Notes: generated by a model from the letters alone, not told the origin. Positions 39,694-49,479 are shown, counted from the first letter of the stretch. The stretch: 64,000 nt of DNA from Terribium retamae (GCF_022347545.1 NZ_JAKREW010000002.1:62001-126000), one strand, 5' to 3'. Program-made: numbers and translations.

Positions 39694-40302
39694 ATGAAAA
39701 CTGCGATCATCTTTGATTGCGAGTTCCTGTGCGCCGAAGGGTCACAGCGTCGTTTCTGGTGTGGCGCTGGCGATCCGGACCCGGTCATCGCCCAGATCGG
39801 GGCGGTGAAGCTCGACTTGGAGGGTCCGTATGCGATCCTCGACACCCACAAATCTTACGTTCGCCCCATGAATCGATTTGGCCAGCAATACGCCATCGAT
39901 CCATTTTTTACGCAACTGACTGGAATAACGGCGGACATGATCGCCGCACAGGGCCTTCCACTACGCCAAGCCTTGCGCGAGCTCGACGATTTTTCGAATG
40001 GAGCGCGGTTCTGGTCCTGGGGCAAGGACGAGCTGAACATGGTCGCCATCAGTTGCTATGTCGAAGGCATTGCACCGACAATCCCGCCACAGCGTTTCGG
40101 CAATGCGGTGAAACTGTTGCTGGCGGCGGGCATGCCGATCGAAGATCTGGCCAGGACCCCCAGCAACAAGCTTGCAGAATATTACGGGGTTAGGCATCCA
40201 TCGCTTCGAGGACATGACGCGCTCGATGACGCTCTATCAGTCGCCTACGCGCTGCAGCACCTGTTGCAGACCGGTAAGCTGAGCGCCTCCGCTTTCGAGT
40301 GA
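39694..40302 (+). CDS. DEDDh-type 3'-5' exonuclease family protein
   Basis: A 202-residue RNase T/polymerase epsilon-type exonuclease. The metal-binding acidic residues are seen as IIFDCEFLC (Asp-x-Glu, residues 5-13), a middle Asp in SWGKDELNM, and HDALDDALSVAYAL (His and Asp near residue 177-182). KapD-like proteins show this layout. It could process RNA ends or short DNA. ATG at 39694 has AGAGGAG about 11 nt before it, which fits better than a longer frame overlapping the divergent LysR start. Confidence 0.83.
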   Translation: MKTAIIFDCEFLCAEGSQRRFWCGAGDPDPVIAQIGAVKLDLEGPYAILDTHKSYVRPMNRFGQQYAIDPFFTQLTGITADMIAAQGLPLRQALRELDDFSNGARFWSWGKDELNMVAISCYVEGIAPTIPPQRFGNAVKLLLAAGMPIEDLARTPSNKLAEYYGVRHPSLRGHDALDDALSVAYALQHLLQTGKLSASAFE

Positions 40303-40567
40303 GCGTCGAGTTTGCGGCTTTCCACCCCTCACAGCGCGCCTGATTACTGGTTGCGCACCATGGTGCTCAGACAGATGGCGCCTTACCGAGCCTATAACCA
40401 GGCGGAATAGAGCGGACAAAACTCAATATTGGACGGAATGCCTTTCGTCTGACTAGTCTTCATCATCGGACGTGCCTCGACAGACGGATGGGTCTCGGCC
40501 CTGATTTCACAAGGTCCGACCGCAATCGACCGGCCAGGAAGCCGGATCGCAAAAACAGGGGAACACG
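40303..40567. promoter_or_regulatory. Promoter region of the polar amino acid ABC operon, with a 12-bp palindrome
   Basis: About 265 bp upstream of the binding-protein gene. It contains the perfect palindrome GCACCATGGTGC (40355-40366), about 200 bp before the start codon. I see no convincing -35/-10 pair. The half-sites resemble those of NtrC, but the spacing differs. Confidence 0.4.
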
Positions 40568-41464
40568 ATGACGAAGTCCAGAGGGGCCGTTGCTGCGGCC
40601 ATCGTTGCGCTCATGGCGGCCGCGCCAGCGATGGCGCAGGAAGCACCGAACTTCAACCCGGATAAGATTACGACCGATCCCGCACTGGCCGCGAAGCTAC
40701 CCGAGCACATCGCCAAGGCGGGCGTCCTGGTCGTCGGTTCGGATACGGCCTACGCACCTTGGGAGTATATTTCCGAGAAGGATGGCAAGACGCCCGAAGG
40801 CATCGACGTCGACATCGCTGAAGCCATGGCCAAGACGCTCGGGCTGAAACTGGATTTCCGCACGGCGGCTTTCGACGGCATTCTGCCGGCGCTCGGTGCC
40901 AAATATGATCTCGGCATCTCCGCCTTCTCGATCAGCAATGAACGGCTGAAGGCCGTCAACTTCGTCAGCTATTCGCAGACCGGCGCCCTGTGGGCCGTGA
41001 AGGCCGGCAACCCCAAGGCCTTCAAGCCGGACGAATTGTGCGGGCGCAATGTCGCGATCCAGAGCGGCAGCTACTTCCAGCGCTTGCTGCAGGACGAAAG
41101 CCAGGCCTGTGTGTCCGCCGGCAAGCCCGAGATCGAGATGATCCCGTTCGCGACGCAGGCCGAAGCGCTGACGCGTGTCGCCGCCGATGGCGCCGATGCC
41201 ACGGTCTCCGGCTCTGCCACGATAGGCTATGCTGCCAAGCAGTCGAATGGCAGGCTGCAGACCATGCGCCCGGCCGGCAAGCTCGGCGGCTTCGGCCTCA
41301 ATGGCATCGCCATCGCCAAGAAGGACACCGCGCTGACTGAACTCGTCGCGGAAGTCACCAACAAGCTCATCGTCGACGGCGTCTACAAGGAAATCTACGG
41401 CATGTGGGGTATCGACGATTCCAACATTCCGGTGGCCGAAATCAATCCGAAGGTGAAGGATTGA
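40568..41464 (+). CDS. Polar amino acid ABC transporter substrate-binding protein (family 3)
   Basis: A 298-residue periplasmic binding protein. Signal peptide MTKSRGAVAAAIVALMAAAP, cleavage likely after AMA. The family 3 motifs are VLVVGSDTAYAPWEYI, GIDVDIAEAMAKTLGLKL and FDGILPALGAKYDLGISAFS. It probably binds an amino acid or a derivative of one, delivering it to the permease and ATPase directly downstream (25 nt). AGGGGA precedes the ATG closely. Confidence 0.9.
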   Translation: MTKSRGAVAAAIVALMAAAPAMAQEAPNFNPDKITTDPALAAKLPEHIAKAGVLVVGSDTAYAPWEYISEKDGKTPEGIDVDIAEAMAKTLGLKLDFRTAAFDGILPALGAKYDLGISAFSISNERLKAVNFVSYSQTGALWAVKAGNPKAFKPDELCGRNVAIQSGSYFQRLLQDESQACVSAGKPEIEMIPFATQAEALTRVAADGADATVSGSATIGYAAKQSNGRLQTMRPAGKLGGFGLNGIAIAKKDTALTELVAEVTNKLIVDGVYKEIYGMWGIDDSNIPVAEINPKVKD

Positions 41465-41489
41465 GGTCGCCGAAACGGGAGCCGATCAG

Positions 41490-42410
41490 GTGAGCATGGA
41501 CATCGAGAAGGCCGCGCCGGACCGTCTGGTACCGACACGGCAAGCCGACCGGGTTGGTGCCGTCAAGCTGAACGAAGTGGTTCCAAGGCGCCATCCCGGC
41601 CGCTGGGTGGCGACGCTGCTGCTTCTGTGGCTGGCGATTTCCTTTGCTCAAAACGTGGCGACCAACGAGAACTTCCATTGGGACATCTTTGCCCAATACG
41701 TCTTCGCTCCGCAGGTGATACGCGGCGTCGGCTGGACGATCCTGCTCACGGTGGCGGCAATGGCCGTGGCGATCTCGATCGCGCTGCTGCTTGTCGTCAT
41801 GCGCGGTTCCGACAATCCGATCCTGAGGACCTGCGCCTGGTTCTGGATCTGGTTCTTCCGCGGCACGCCCGTCTACACGCAGCTCTTGTTCTGGGGATTG
41901 TTTGCGGTGCTCTTTCCGCGCATCTCGCTGTCGTTGCCCTTTGGCGGGGAGATCGTCGGCCTCGACACCAAGATGCTGGTCACGCCGGCCGTGGCGGCGA
42001 TCGTCGGGCTTGGCTTCAACGAATCCGCCTACCTCGCCGAGATCTTCCGCGCCGGCTTCAACGCCATCGACCGTGGCCAGCTCGAGGCAGCGCAGGCGCT
42101 GGGCATGCGGCAGGGCCGGATCTGGCGGCGCATCCTGCTGCCGCAGGCCATGCGCGTGATCGTGCCGCCGACCGGCAACGAGACGATCGGCATGCTGAAG
42201 ATGACGTCGCTGGTGCTGGCCGTGCCGTTTACGCTCGACCTGATGTTCGCCACCAATGCCATCGCCAACCGGCTCTATCTGCCGGTACCGCTGCTGCTGG
42301 TCGCCGGCTTCTGGTACCTCTCGATCACCAGCCTGCTGATGGTCGGCCAGTATTATCTCGAGCGCCATTTCGGCAAGGGCGTCGACACGATCCGGGCGAG
42401 GACGGAATGA
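41490..42410 (+). CDS. Polar amino acid ABC transporter permease
   Basis: A 306-residue HisMQ-type permease with five or six membrane segments after a 35-residue cytoplasmic N-terminus. The ATPase-contact loop is [20 protein letters not shown] with [20 protein letters not shown] after it, characteristic of the family. Only one permease gene is present, so it likely works as a homodimer. GTG at 41490 is favoured by GGGAG 8-12 nt upstream; ATG at 41496 is possible. Its stop overlaps the ATPase start (ATGA). Confidence 0.92.
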   Translation: MSMDIEKAAPDRLVPTRQADRVGAVKLNEVVPRRHPGRWVATLLLLWLAISFAQNVATNENFHWDIFAQYVFAPQVIRGVGWTILLTVAAMAVAISIALLLVVMRGSDNPILRTCAWFWIWFFRGTPVYTQLLFWGLFAVLFPRISLSLPFGGEIVGLDTKMLVTPAVAAIVGLGFNESAYLAEIFRAGFNAIDRGQLEAAQALGMRQGRIWRRILLPQAMRVIVPPTGNETIGMLKMTSLVLAVPFTLDLMFATNAIANRLYLPVPLLLVAGFWYLSITSLLMVGQYYLERHFGKGVDTIRARTE

Positions 42411-43204
42411 ACGCCATCATGACACCGCCCCGCAGCACCGACGCACAGCCTTGCGTCCATCTGCAGGGCATCCATAAATTCTACGGTGCCGTGCATGCCT
42501 TGCGCGGCGTCGACCTCACCATCAAGCGCGGCGAGGTCTGCGTCGCCATCGGTCCATCCGGTTCCGGAAAGTCGACGCTGCTGCGCTGCATCAACCAGCT
42601 CGAACAGATTTCTGCCGGCCGGGTGTTCGTGCTCGGCGAACTCGCCGGCTACACCGAGATCGATGGGCGCATGCATGTGCTGGCCCCTAGGCGGGTCGCC
42701 GAGCAGCGCCGCCGCACTGGCATGGTCTTCCAGCGTTTCAACCTGTTCCCACACATGACGGCGATCGAAAACGTCATGGAAGGGCCGGTACAGGTGAAGA
42801 ACATGCCTAGAGCCGAGGCGCGGGAAAACGCGCAGGCCTTGCTGAAGCGCGTCGGTCTCGCCGAGCTTGCCGGCCGCTATCCAAGCCAACTTTCGGGCGG
42901 CCAGCAGCAGCGTGTCGCCATCGCCAGGGCTCTCGCGATGGAGCCGGAGGTGATGCTGTTCGATGAGCCAACTTCGGCGCTGGACCCGGAATTGGTCGGG
43001 GAAGTACTGGATGTCATCAAGGATCTTGCCAAGTCCGGCATGACCATGATGCTGGTCACCCACGAAATCGGTTTCGCGCGCGAGGTCGCCAACCATCTGG
43101 TGTTCATGGACCAAGGCGCCGTCGTCGAGGAAGGTGACCCGCGCGACGTGCTGAACCGCCCGTCCAATCCTCGCACCAGGGCCTTCCTGTCCAAAGTTCT
43201 CTAG
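42407..43204 (+). CDS. Polar amino acid ABC transporter ATP-binding protein
   Basis: A 265-residue GlnQ/HisP-type ATPase. Walker A is [13 protein letters not shown], signature [15 protein letters not shown], Walker [14 protein letters not shown], switch LVTHEIGFA. An unusual insertion of about 15 residues lies between Walker A and the Q-loop ([17 protein letters not shown]). Translation is coupled to the permease by a 4-bp overlap. An amidohydrolase gene follows after 28 bp. Confidence 0.93.
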   Translation: MNAIMTPPRSTDAQPCVHLQGIHKFYGAVHALRGVDLTIKRGEVCVAIGPSGSGKSTLLRCINQLEQISAGRVFVLGELAGYTEIDGRMHVLAPRRVAEQRRRTGMVFQRFNLFPHMTAIENVMEGPVQVKNMPRAEARENAQALLKRVGLAELAGRYPSQLSGGQQQRVAIARALAMEPEVMLFDEPTSALDPELVGEVLDVIKDLAKSGMTMMLVTHEIGFAREVANHLVFMDQGAVVEEGDPRDVLNRPSNPRTRAFLSKVL

Positions 43205-43232
43205 CCAATCGCCCTGATCGGAATTCCTAGCC

Positions 43233-44387
43233 ATGACCCACATCGATCATGAACTGCTGGCCAGGCTGAAGGCATGGCGGCGTCACCTGCACCGGCATCC
43301 CGAAATGTCGGGCGAGGAACGCCAGACCAGCGCCTTCGTCAGCGAGCGGCTGACCGAACTCGGCATATCGCATGTCACCGGCGTTGGTGGAACCGGCGTG
43401 GTTGCAACGCTCAAGCGCGGCAACTCGAACCGCTCCGTGGGCCTCAGGGCCGACATGGACGCCCTGCCGATCGCCGAGGCCAACGAATTCGCCCATGCCT
43501 CCGTCAATCCGGGCATCATGCATGCCTGTGGCCATGATGGCCACACCGCCTGCCTGCTCGGAGCGGCTGCGGCACTTTCGCGCGACGATAGCTGGTCGGG
43601 CACCATCCATTTCGTCTTCCAGCCTGCCGAGGAGAATGGCGAGGGTGCCAAGGCGATGATCGCAGACGCGCTGTTCGAACGTTTCCCGATGGAGCGACTC
43701 TTTGCCTGCCACAACTGGCCGGGAATCGAGCCCGGCGTCGTCGCCGTTCATAACGGCCCGTCCATGGCCGCCGGCGGCGACTGGCACGTCACCTTGAAAG
43801 GCATCGCCGGCCACGCCGCATTGCCTCACGCGACGCGCGATCCGATCCTTGCCGCCGGCCACCTGATCGTCGCGTTGCACAGCATCGTCTCGCGCAATGT
43901 CGATCCGATCGACACGGTTGCGTTGACCGTCAGCATGGTCAATGGCGGGCTGGTCAGCAATCAGATCCCGGAGACCGTGGAGCTGGTCGGCACGCTCAGG
44001 ACCTTCAATGCCGATGTGCGCACCATGGTCATCCAGCGCATGGGCGAGGTGATCGAGGGTATCGCGAAGTCCTTCGGGGTCGAGGCCGACTATGAGATCA
44101 AGTCGACCGGACGCGTCATGGCCGACACACCGGAAGAATCCCGCCTCGCGATCCTGGCTGCCGAAAGCGCCGGATTGAAGGTGACACGGGATATCCGGCC
44201 AGCCATGGGCGGCGACGACTTCGCCTTTTTGGTCGAAGGCAAAGGCGGGGCCTATGTGCTGATCGGCAACGGCCCGGTCGTGGATGGCGGCAAGCTCCAC
44301 AACGAGCGCTACGACTTCAACGACGACATCATCGAGCCCGCCGTTCGTTGGCTGTCGGCGGTTGCGAAGATGGCGGTGGCGGAGTGA
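43233..44387 (+). CDS. M20D-family amidohydrolase (hippurate-hydrolase type)
   Basis: A 384-residue metal-dependent N-acyl amino acid hydrolase. Motifs: LRRHPE-like LHRHPEMSGEE at the start, MHACGHDGHTACLLG (metal ligands), FQPAEENGEGAKAMI (catalytic Glu pair), and GGDDFAFLVEGKGG near the C-terminus. Members cleave N-acyl or N-carbamoyl amino acids or indole-acetyl conjugates. It is the last gene of the amino acid ABC operon, so the imported substrate is likely an N-acylated amino acid that this enzyme splits in the cytoplasm. It converges with soxG. Confidence 0.9.
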   Translation: MTHIDHELLARLKAWRRHLHRHPEMSGEERQTSAFVSERLTELGISHVTGVGGTGVVATLKRGNSNRSVGLRADMDALPIAEANEFAHASVNPGIMHACGHDGHTACLLGAAAALSRDDSWSGTIHFVFQPAEENGEGAKAMIADALFERFPMERLFACHNWPGIEPGVVAVHNGPSMAAGGDWHVTLKGIAGHAALPHATRDPILAAGHLIVALHSIVSRNVDPIDTVALTVSMVNGGLVSNQIPETVELVGTLRTFNADVRTMVIQRMGEVIEGIAKSFGVEADYEIKSTGRVMADTPEESRLAILAAESAGLKVTRDIRPAMGGDDFAFLVEGKGGAYVLIGNGPVVDGGKLHNERYDFNDDIIEPAVRWLSAVAKMAVAE

Positions 44388-44409
44388 CGACGGCCATGAA
44401 TGACGGATA

Positions 44410-44940
44410 TTACGACTTCGCTACCGGCATTCCGGCTGTTCCTATCCAGCTCCAGAGGTAGGTTGCCAAGCTGCGGTCGACATGGATGCGCAGCCCGGCG
44501 TCGTAGCGATACACGATCGCATTGACCCCGCCGAACAACATCGCAGCCGAGGCACTTGCCCGATAAGGGTCAACGGGTGTCGCTCGCGCAATCAGCTCCG
44601 GCAGGCCCGGACCTTCTCCTTCGAAGACATGCAGGCCGGCGCTGATTTCCGTCACGCCGAAGCCCTGTTCATGCCAGCCGTTTCCTATGTCGAGCGGTGT
44701 GGCGGAGACGACGAGCACGCGGTCGCGTGCGACCTGGACCGCATAGCGATCTCCGCCAGTGATGCCAAAAGCCCCCGCCCCACGCGTCGGCAGGCCCGAC
44801 GCGCTGCTCCAGGCATCGAGGTTGCCACTGACCAGATACTGATGGAGACCCGCCCGCGAGCGGACGGCGAGGCCGGATAACTCGACGACGGCTTGATGCC
44901 AATCCGGCACGGCGGTCCATTTCTGCGCCAGATCACGCAT
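44410..44940 (-). CDS. soxG: Sarcosine oxidase gamma subunit
   Basis: A 176-residue small subunit of heterotetrameric sarcosine oxidase. It lacks a cofactor site. The segments VVELSGLAVRSRAGLHQYLV and IVYRYDAGLRIHVDRSLATY are family-like. Start at 44940 overlaps the soxA stop by 8 bp, and its position as last gene of soxBDAG confirms the call better than its weakly conserved sequence. Confidence 0.88.
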   Translation of the reverse strand: MRDLAQKWTAVPDWHQAVVELSGLAVRSRAGLHQYLVSGNLDAWSSASGLPTRGAGAFGITGGDRYAVQVARDRVLVVSATPLDIGNGWHEQGFGVTEISAGLHVFEGEGPGLPELIARATPVDPYRASASAAMLFGGVNAIVYRYDAGLRIHVDRSLATYLWSWIGTAGMPVAKS

Positions 44941-47827
44941 TGAGCCGCCCTCCCTCCGGGTCGAAAGCACAAGGAGCGACAATCGTCGCACGCCGCAGCA
45001 TGCCGAGATGCTGGAGGTCTATCGTCTCGCCGTGGCGGGTCGCGCCACGCTCGATCAGGGCCAACGCGATCGGTCGCCGCAGGATGGGGCTGTGGTAGCT
45101 GGACGTCACGAAGCCCTGGCTGCGGATCGCACCTTCCGGCTTCGCAATGGCATGAGCGCCGGTGGAAAGCGGAGCCTCGCCATCAGCAACCCTCAGGCCG
45201 ACGAACTGCAGGCGATAGTCCGCGGTAGCGACATCGGTGAACAGGGAGCGTCGCCCGACATAGTCACTGCCGCGCTTCTGGCGCGGACCATCGACGCCGA
45301 GGTCGTGCGGCATGGTGGTGCCGTCGGTATCCTTGCCGATGACGATATAGCCTTTCTCGGCACGCAGGATCATCAATGCTTCGAGGCCGATGGTTGCGGC
45401 ATCGAAGGCCTTGCCCGACTCCTGCAAAACTGCCCAGAGCGGCTTGGCCCGATCGGCGCGGATCGACAGCTCGTAGCTGCGGTCGCCGGTGAAGCTGACG
45501 CGCGCAACACGCACGGGATCGTTGCCGAATGTCCCCTTTCCGATCGCCATATGCGGCAGGGCTGCATCGTCGAGCGGCAGGCCAAGGCCGAGTGCCTCGA
45601 CCAGTGCCTTGGAGCGCGGCCCCGACACGGTGAGCGTCGCCATTTCTGCGGTGGCGTTGTGAATATAGACGGCATCGCGACCGAACCGGTCCTGCCGCCA
45701 TTCCTCCAGCCGCGCATGGACGGCTCCGACATGCGAGGACGAGCAGGAAACGATGAAGCGATGCTCATCGAGGCGGATGAGAATGCCATCGTCAAAGACG
45801 ACGCCGTTTTCGGACAGCATGAAACCGTAGCGGCAACGGCCCGGCTTCAACGTCGACATAGTGTTGTAGTAGATGAAATCGACGAATTCGGCGGCCTTTG
45901 GCCCCATCACCTCGATCTTGCCGAGGGTCGAGCCATCGAACAATGCCACCGAGCCTCGCGCTCGCAACGCCTCGTCCCGGATCACCGCGTCGGCATCGGC
46001 ATCCGTTCCGCCATAATGGGCCGGGCGCAGCCAGCCGCCATATTCCTGGAACACGGCACCGCTGGCGCGGTGGACGTTTTCGAGCGGCAGGCGGCGTACC
46101 GGCGACATCAGTTCGCCGCCGACCGCACCGGCAAAACTGGTCAGGGGAACAGGCGTGAAGGGCGGACGATAGGTGGTGGTGCCGACCTCCGGCACCGCGC
46201 GGCCGGTGATGCCGGCCATCAGGGCGAGGCCCGCAAGGTTCGAGGTCTTGCCCTGGTCGGTCGCCATGCCGAGCGTGGTGTAGCGTTTGAGGTGCTCGAC
46301 CGAGACGAAGTTCTCCCGCGCTGCGAGTTCGACATCCTTTGCCGTGACATCGTTCTGGTAGTCGATCCATACGCGGCCCTTGGCACCAGGGACCGGCCAT
46401 GCCGGCATGATCGCGCCAGTGGCCTCGGTGCCGGTGCTGCGCGGCAATCCAGTCTTGCTTTCAGCGAAGGATGCGGCTGCTCGCTCGACCGTGCCGAAGA
46501 CATCGGAGAGCGAGACCGCCCCGGCGAGCGCACCCGCGACAGCGATGCCCTCGACGGTATCGCCGGGTAGGAAGGACGCGCGGTCTTCATGCCAGGCGAG
46601 CTTGCCGCGCGCCTGGCAAAAAAGGTGCACGGTGGGCGTCCAGCCGCCGGAAACCACGACGCTGTCGGCGGCAAGTGTCGTGCCGTCGTCGAGCCTGACG
46701 CCTTCCACGCGCATGCGACCGAGCGCCGAGACGACGGCGCGTCCCACATGCGGGCTGACGCCTGCAGGCATTGGCAGGGCATCTGCGCGCAGGTCGACCA
46801 GGGCGACCTCGGCACCAGCCGCGGCCAGGGCGCCGGAGACCTCATAGGCGCTGTCATTGTTGGTGGCGACGACGACGCGGCGGCCGAGCAGAACGCCGTA
46901 GCGACGCAGATAGACGAGCGCGGCATCCGCCGACATGATCCCGGGCAGATCATTGTCGGCAAAGGGCAGCGGCCGCTCGATGGCGCCGGTCGCCAGCACG
47001 ACACGGCGCGGCCTTACCCGCCACAACGTATCGGGCCGGCCATCGTGATGGCGCTGGTTCAACCCGACGAGATTGTGGTCGTAAATACCGAAGGCCGTGG
47101 TCGACGATAATACGGGATGGCCCGCGGCCTCGAGCACAGCGACGGTCTCCTCGACCCAGGCAGCGGCAGGTGCCCCATCGATTTGGGCATCGCGATGCAG
47201 CAGCGAGCCGCCGGGGCGGTACTGCTCGTCAACGAGCATGACGGACTTTCCGGCGGCCGCGGCGAGCCTGGCCGCGGCAAGGCCGGCCGGGCCGGCGCCC
47301 ACCACCAGCACATCACAATGATGGTTGATCTGCTCGGCGAATTCAGCCGGGCCTCGTGACTTCCAGTTTGGGTCGACCTTGCCCAGGCCGGCCATAGCCC
47401 GGATGCGCGGCTCGAACAGATGCCAGTCCGGCCACATGAAGGTCTTGTAGTAGAAGGCGGCCGGGATGAAGCGCGCAAAACGATCGATGAAGGCATTGCG
47501 GTCGGCCGCGGCATTCGGCGACGCATTGACGCTTGTCGACACCAGTCCCGCGCAAACCGGCTGGGTGGTGGCGCGCGTGTTCGGCGCGGCCCGCTGGCTG
47601 CCGCCGACATCCACCAGCGCGTTCGGCTCCTCGACACCGGCGCCCCAGATGCCGCGCGGGCGGTGATATTTGAAGCTGCGACCGACGACAGCGATATCCG
47701 CCGCCAGCAACGCCGAGGCAATGGTGTCGCCTTCGAAGGCCTCGACAATGCGACCGTCGAAGCTGAAGGAGACGGGACGGGAGCGGTCGATGGCGCTGCC
47801 GCCTGCAGAAAGGCGGGCGGCCGTCAT
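44933..47827 (-). CDS. soxA: Sarcosine oxidase alpha subunit
   Basis: A 964-residue subunit. The N-terminal part holds an FAD/NAD domain (CDVLVVGAGPAGLAAARLAA, about residues 165-185), a second nucleotide-binding region near 320, and the C-terminal half is a GcvT-like tetrahydrofolate domain (about 570-960; RGSVALFDGSTLGKIEVMGP, LEALMILRAEKGYIVIGKD). In the complex, sarcosine oxidation on the beta subunit yields a methylene group that the alpha subunit passes to tetrahydrofolate, leaving glycine. ATG overlaps the soxD stop (ATGA). Confidence 0.95.
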   Translation of the reverse strand: MTAARLSAGGSAIDRSRPVSFSFDGRIVEAFEGDTIASALLAADIAVVGRSFKYHRPRGIWGAGVEEPNALVDVGGSQRAAPNTRATTQPVCAGLVSTSVNASPNAAADRNAFIDRFARFIPAAFYYKTFMWPDWHLFEPRIRAMAGLGKVDPNWKSRGPAEFAEQINHHCDVLVVGAGPAGLAAARLAAAAGKSVMLVDEQYRPGGSLLHRDAQIDGAPAAAWVEETVAVLEAAGHPVLSSTTAFGIYDHNLVGLNQRHHDGRPDTLWRVRPRRVVLATGAIERPLPFADNDLPGIMSADAALVYLRRYGVLLGRRVVVATNNDSAYEVSGALAAAGAEVALVDLRADALPMPAGVSPHVGRAVVSALGRMRVEGVRLDDGTTLAADSVVVSGGWTPTVHLFCQARGKLAWHEDRASFLPGDTVEGIAVAGALAGAVSLSDVFGTVERAAASFAESKTGLPRSTGTEATGAIMPAWPVPGAKGRVWIDYQNDVTAKDVELAARENFVSVEHLKRYTTLGMATDQGKTSNLAGLALMAGITGRAVPEVGTTTYRPPFTPVPLTSFAGAVGGELMSPVRRLPLENVHRASGAVFQEYGGWLRPAHYGGTDADADAVIRDEALRARGSVALFDGSTLGKIEVMGPKAAEFVDFIYYNTMSTLKPGRCRYGFMLSENGVVFDDGILIRLDEHRFIVSCSSSHVGAVHARLEEWRQDRFGRDAVYIHNATAEMATLTVSGPRSKALVEALGLGLPLDDAALPHMAIGKGTFGNDPVRVARVSFTGDRSYELSIRADRAKPLWAVLQESGKAFDAATIGLEALMILRAEKGYIVIGKDTDGTTMPHDLGVDGPRQKRGSDYVGRRSLFTDVATADYRLQFVGLRVADGEAPLSTGAHAIAKPEGAIRSQGFVTSSYHSPILRRPIALALIERGATRHGETIDLQHLGMLRRATIVAPCAFDPEGGRLNA

Positions 47828-48087
47828 TCGGCGTTCTCCCCCAGCGCGAGCGATCGTCCGATCTTGTGGTCGATCGTGTCGCGTTCCATCGCGAAGAACT
47901 CGCCGCACGTCATGTGGACCCAGATCTCACGCGTCGCGCCCTTGGGGTTGGCGCGCATATAGAGGTAGCCGGCCCAGCGATCGGCGCCGACCTCGGCGCC
48001 ATCGGGCCGTAGGTTGCCGGCTTCGGCGCCGTAGTGGAACTCGGTTTCGGGACGCGGGCCGCAAAATGGACACGGGAAGAGCTGCAT
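47824..48087 (-). CDS. soxD: Sarcosine oxidase delta subunit
   Basis: An 87-residue zinc-binding subunit. Candidate zinc ligands are Cys6 and Cys9 (FPCPFCG) and His58 with Cys61 (WVHMTCGEF). The central DRWAGYLYMRANPKGATREI is diagnostic. It lies 11 nt after soxB and overlaps soxA. Confidence 0.95.
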   Translation of the reverse strand: MQLFPCPFCGPRPETEFHYGAEAGNLRPDGAEVGADRWAGYLYMRANPKGATREIWVHMTCGEFFAMERDTIDHKIGRSLALGENAE

Positions 48088-48098
48088 GGGGGCTGGTC

Positions 48099-49352
48099 CT
48101 AGTGGGCGATGCCCGAACCGGCCGCTTCATCGAGAAGGCGCCCGGTGGCGAAGCGGTCGAGATCGAAGGGGCGGCTGATGTCGTGATGCCGGCCGGTCGC
48201 CAGCAGATGCGCGAGCAACGTGCCGCCGGCCGGAATGGCCTTGAAGCCGCCGGTACCCCAGCCGCAGTTCAGGAACAGACCGGGCAGCGGCGACTCGCCG
48301 ATAATGGGCGAGGAATCGGGAACCACATCGACGATACCGGCCCATTGCCGCATCAGTTTGAGCTGGCCGAAGGCGGGGAACATCTCCAAAAGGCCGGCGA
48401 TGACGCTCTCCAGCGTCGGCAGGTTGCCGCGCTGGCCATAAGATGGCACGCGGTCAAGCCCTCCGCCGATGACGATTTCGCCCTTGTCGGATTGACTCGC
48501 ATAGACGCCGGTGCCGGGCGATAGCACCACCGTGTCGAGAATCGGCTTGACCGGTTCCGAGACGCAGGCCTGCAAGGCGTAGGAATTGATCGGCAGACGG
48601 AACCCTGCCTTGGCTGCCAGAACCGAGGAGTGGCCCGCCACCGCCATGCCGACGCGATCGGCGCGGATGCTGCCCCGCTTCGTTTCGACACCGCGGCAGC
48701 GTCCGCCTTCGACGATGAATTCGGTGATCTCGCAATTCTGGACGATATCGACACCGAGGCGGCTTGCGGCGCGGGCATAGCCCCAGGCCACCGCATCGTG
48801 TCGAGCGGTGCCGGCGCGACCTTGCCAGACGCCACCGAAGACCGGGAAGCGCGCCTCCGGTGCGAAATTATAATTCGGCAGCACACGGCGCACGTCCTCC
48901 GCCGAGAACAGTTCGGCGTCGGTGCCGTTGATCTGCATGGCGTTGACGAGACGAGCGGCGACCTCCAGCTCGGCGACGCTATGGCAGAGCGTGACCATGC
49001 CGCGCTGCGAGAACATGACATTGTAGTTCAATTCATCCGACAGCGACTCGTAGAGCCTGTGCGCCAAGCCATAGAGCGCGACGCTTTCGGGATAATAATA
49101 GTTGGAGCGGACCACGGTGGTGTTGCGGCCGGTGTTGCCGCCGCCGATCCAGCCCTTTTCGAGCACGGCAACATTGGTGATGCCGTGGTTCTTGGCCAGA
49201 TAATAGGCGGTCGCCAGACCATGGCCACCTCCCCCGACGACGAGCAGGTCATAGGTCTTGCGCGGCTGCGGCGAACGCCAGGCCGGCTCCCAGCCCTTCT
49301 GGCCGGCAATGCCTTCCCTGAAGAGGGAGAAGGCGGAATAGCGGCGGGTCAT
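48099..49352 (-). CDS. soxB: Sarcosine oxidase beta subunit
   Basis: A 417-residue flavoprotein that oxidises sarcosine (N-methylglycine). FAD-binding motif YDLLVVGGGGHGLATAYYLA (about residues 34-53); the histidine that carries covalent FMN lies in AGTARHDAVAWGYARAA (about residue 173). First gene of soxBDAG. The start at 49352 has GGAG 10-13 nt upstream. Upstream is a promoter overlapped by a palindrome, facing a divergent TetR gene, which suggests repression lifted by a substrate. Downstream folate genes often seen in other bacteria are absent here. Confidence 0.95.
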   Translation of the reverse strand: MTRRYSAFSLFREGIAGQKGWEPAWRSPQPRKTYDLLVVGGGGHGLATAYYLAKNHGITNVAVLEKGWIGGGNTGRNTTVVRSNYYYPESVALYGLAHRLYESLSDELNYNVMFSQRGMVTLCHSVAELEVAARLVNAMQINGTDAELFSAEDVRRVLPNYNFAPEARFPVFGGVWQGRAGTARHDAVAWGYARAASRLGVDIVQNCEITEFIVEGGRCRGVETKRGSIRADRVGMAVAGHSSVLAAKAGFRLPINSYALQACVSEPVKPILDTVVLSPGTGVYASQSDKGEIVIGGGLDRVPSYGQRGNLPTLESVIAGLLEMFPAFGQLKLMRQWAGIVDVVPDSSPIIGESPLPGLFLNCGWGTGGFKAIPAGGTLLAHLLATGRHHDISRPFDLDRFATGRLLDEAAGSGIAH

Positions 49353-49451
49353 GCGCTTCTGGCTCCAGCCACCTGACGGCGTGTGCGCCGGTCTGCACGT
49401 CGGGGAATCTGCAAACAACCACCTCTGTGCCGCCGCCTCGATATGGTCAAA

Positions 49452-49479
49452 ACCATACAGTGCTGTATTGTATAGTCAA
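49452..49479 (-). promoter_or_regulatory. soxB promoter with overlapping palindromic operator
   Basis: Minus strand TTGACT (49474-49479), 16-bp spacer, TATGGT (49452-49457). The perfect palindrome ATACAG-TG-CTGTAT (49455-49468) covers the -10 box. A TetR-family gene is divergent, so this is a likely operator for it. Confidence 0.6.

Noticed and set aside
40355-40366. NtrC binding site before the amino acid ABC operon
   Set aside because: The half-sites resemble NtrC sites but are directly joined, without the usual central spacer, and no sigma-54 promoter was found nearby.
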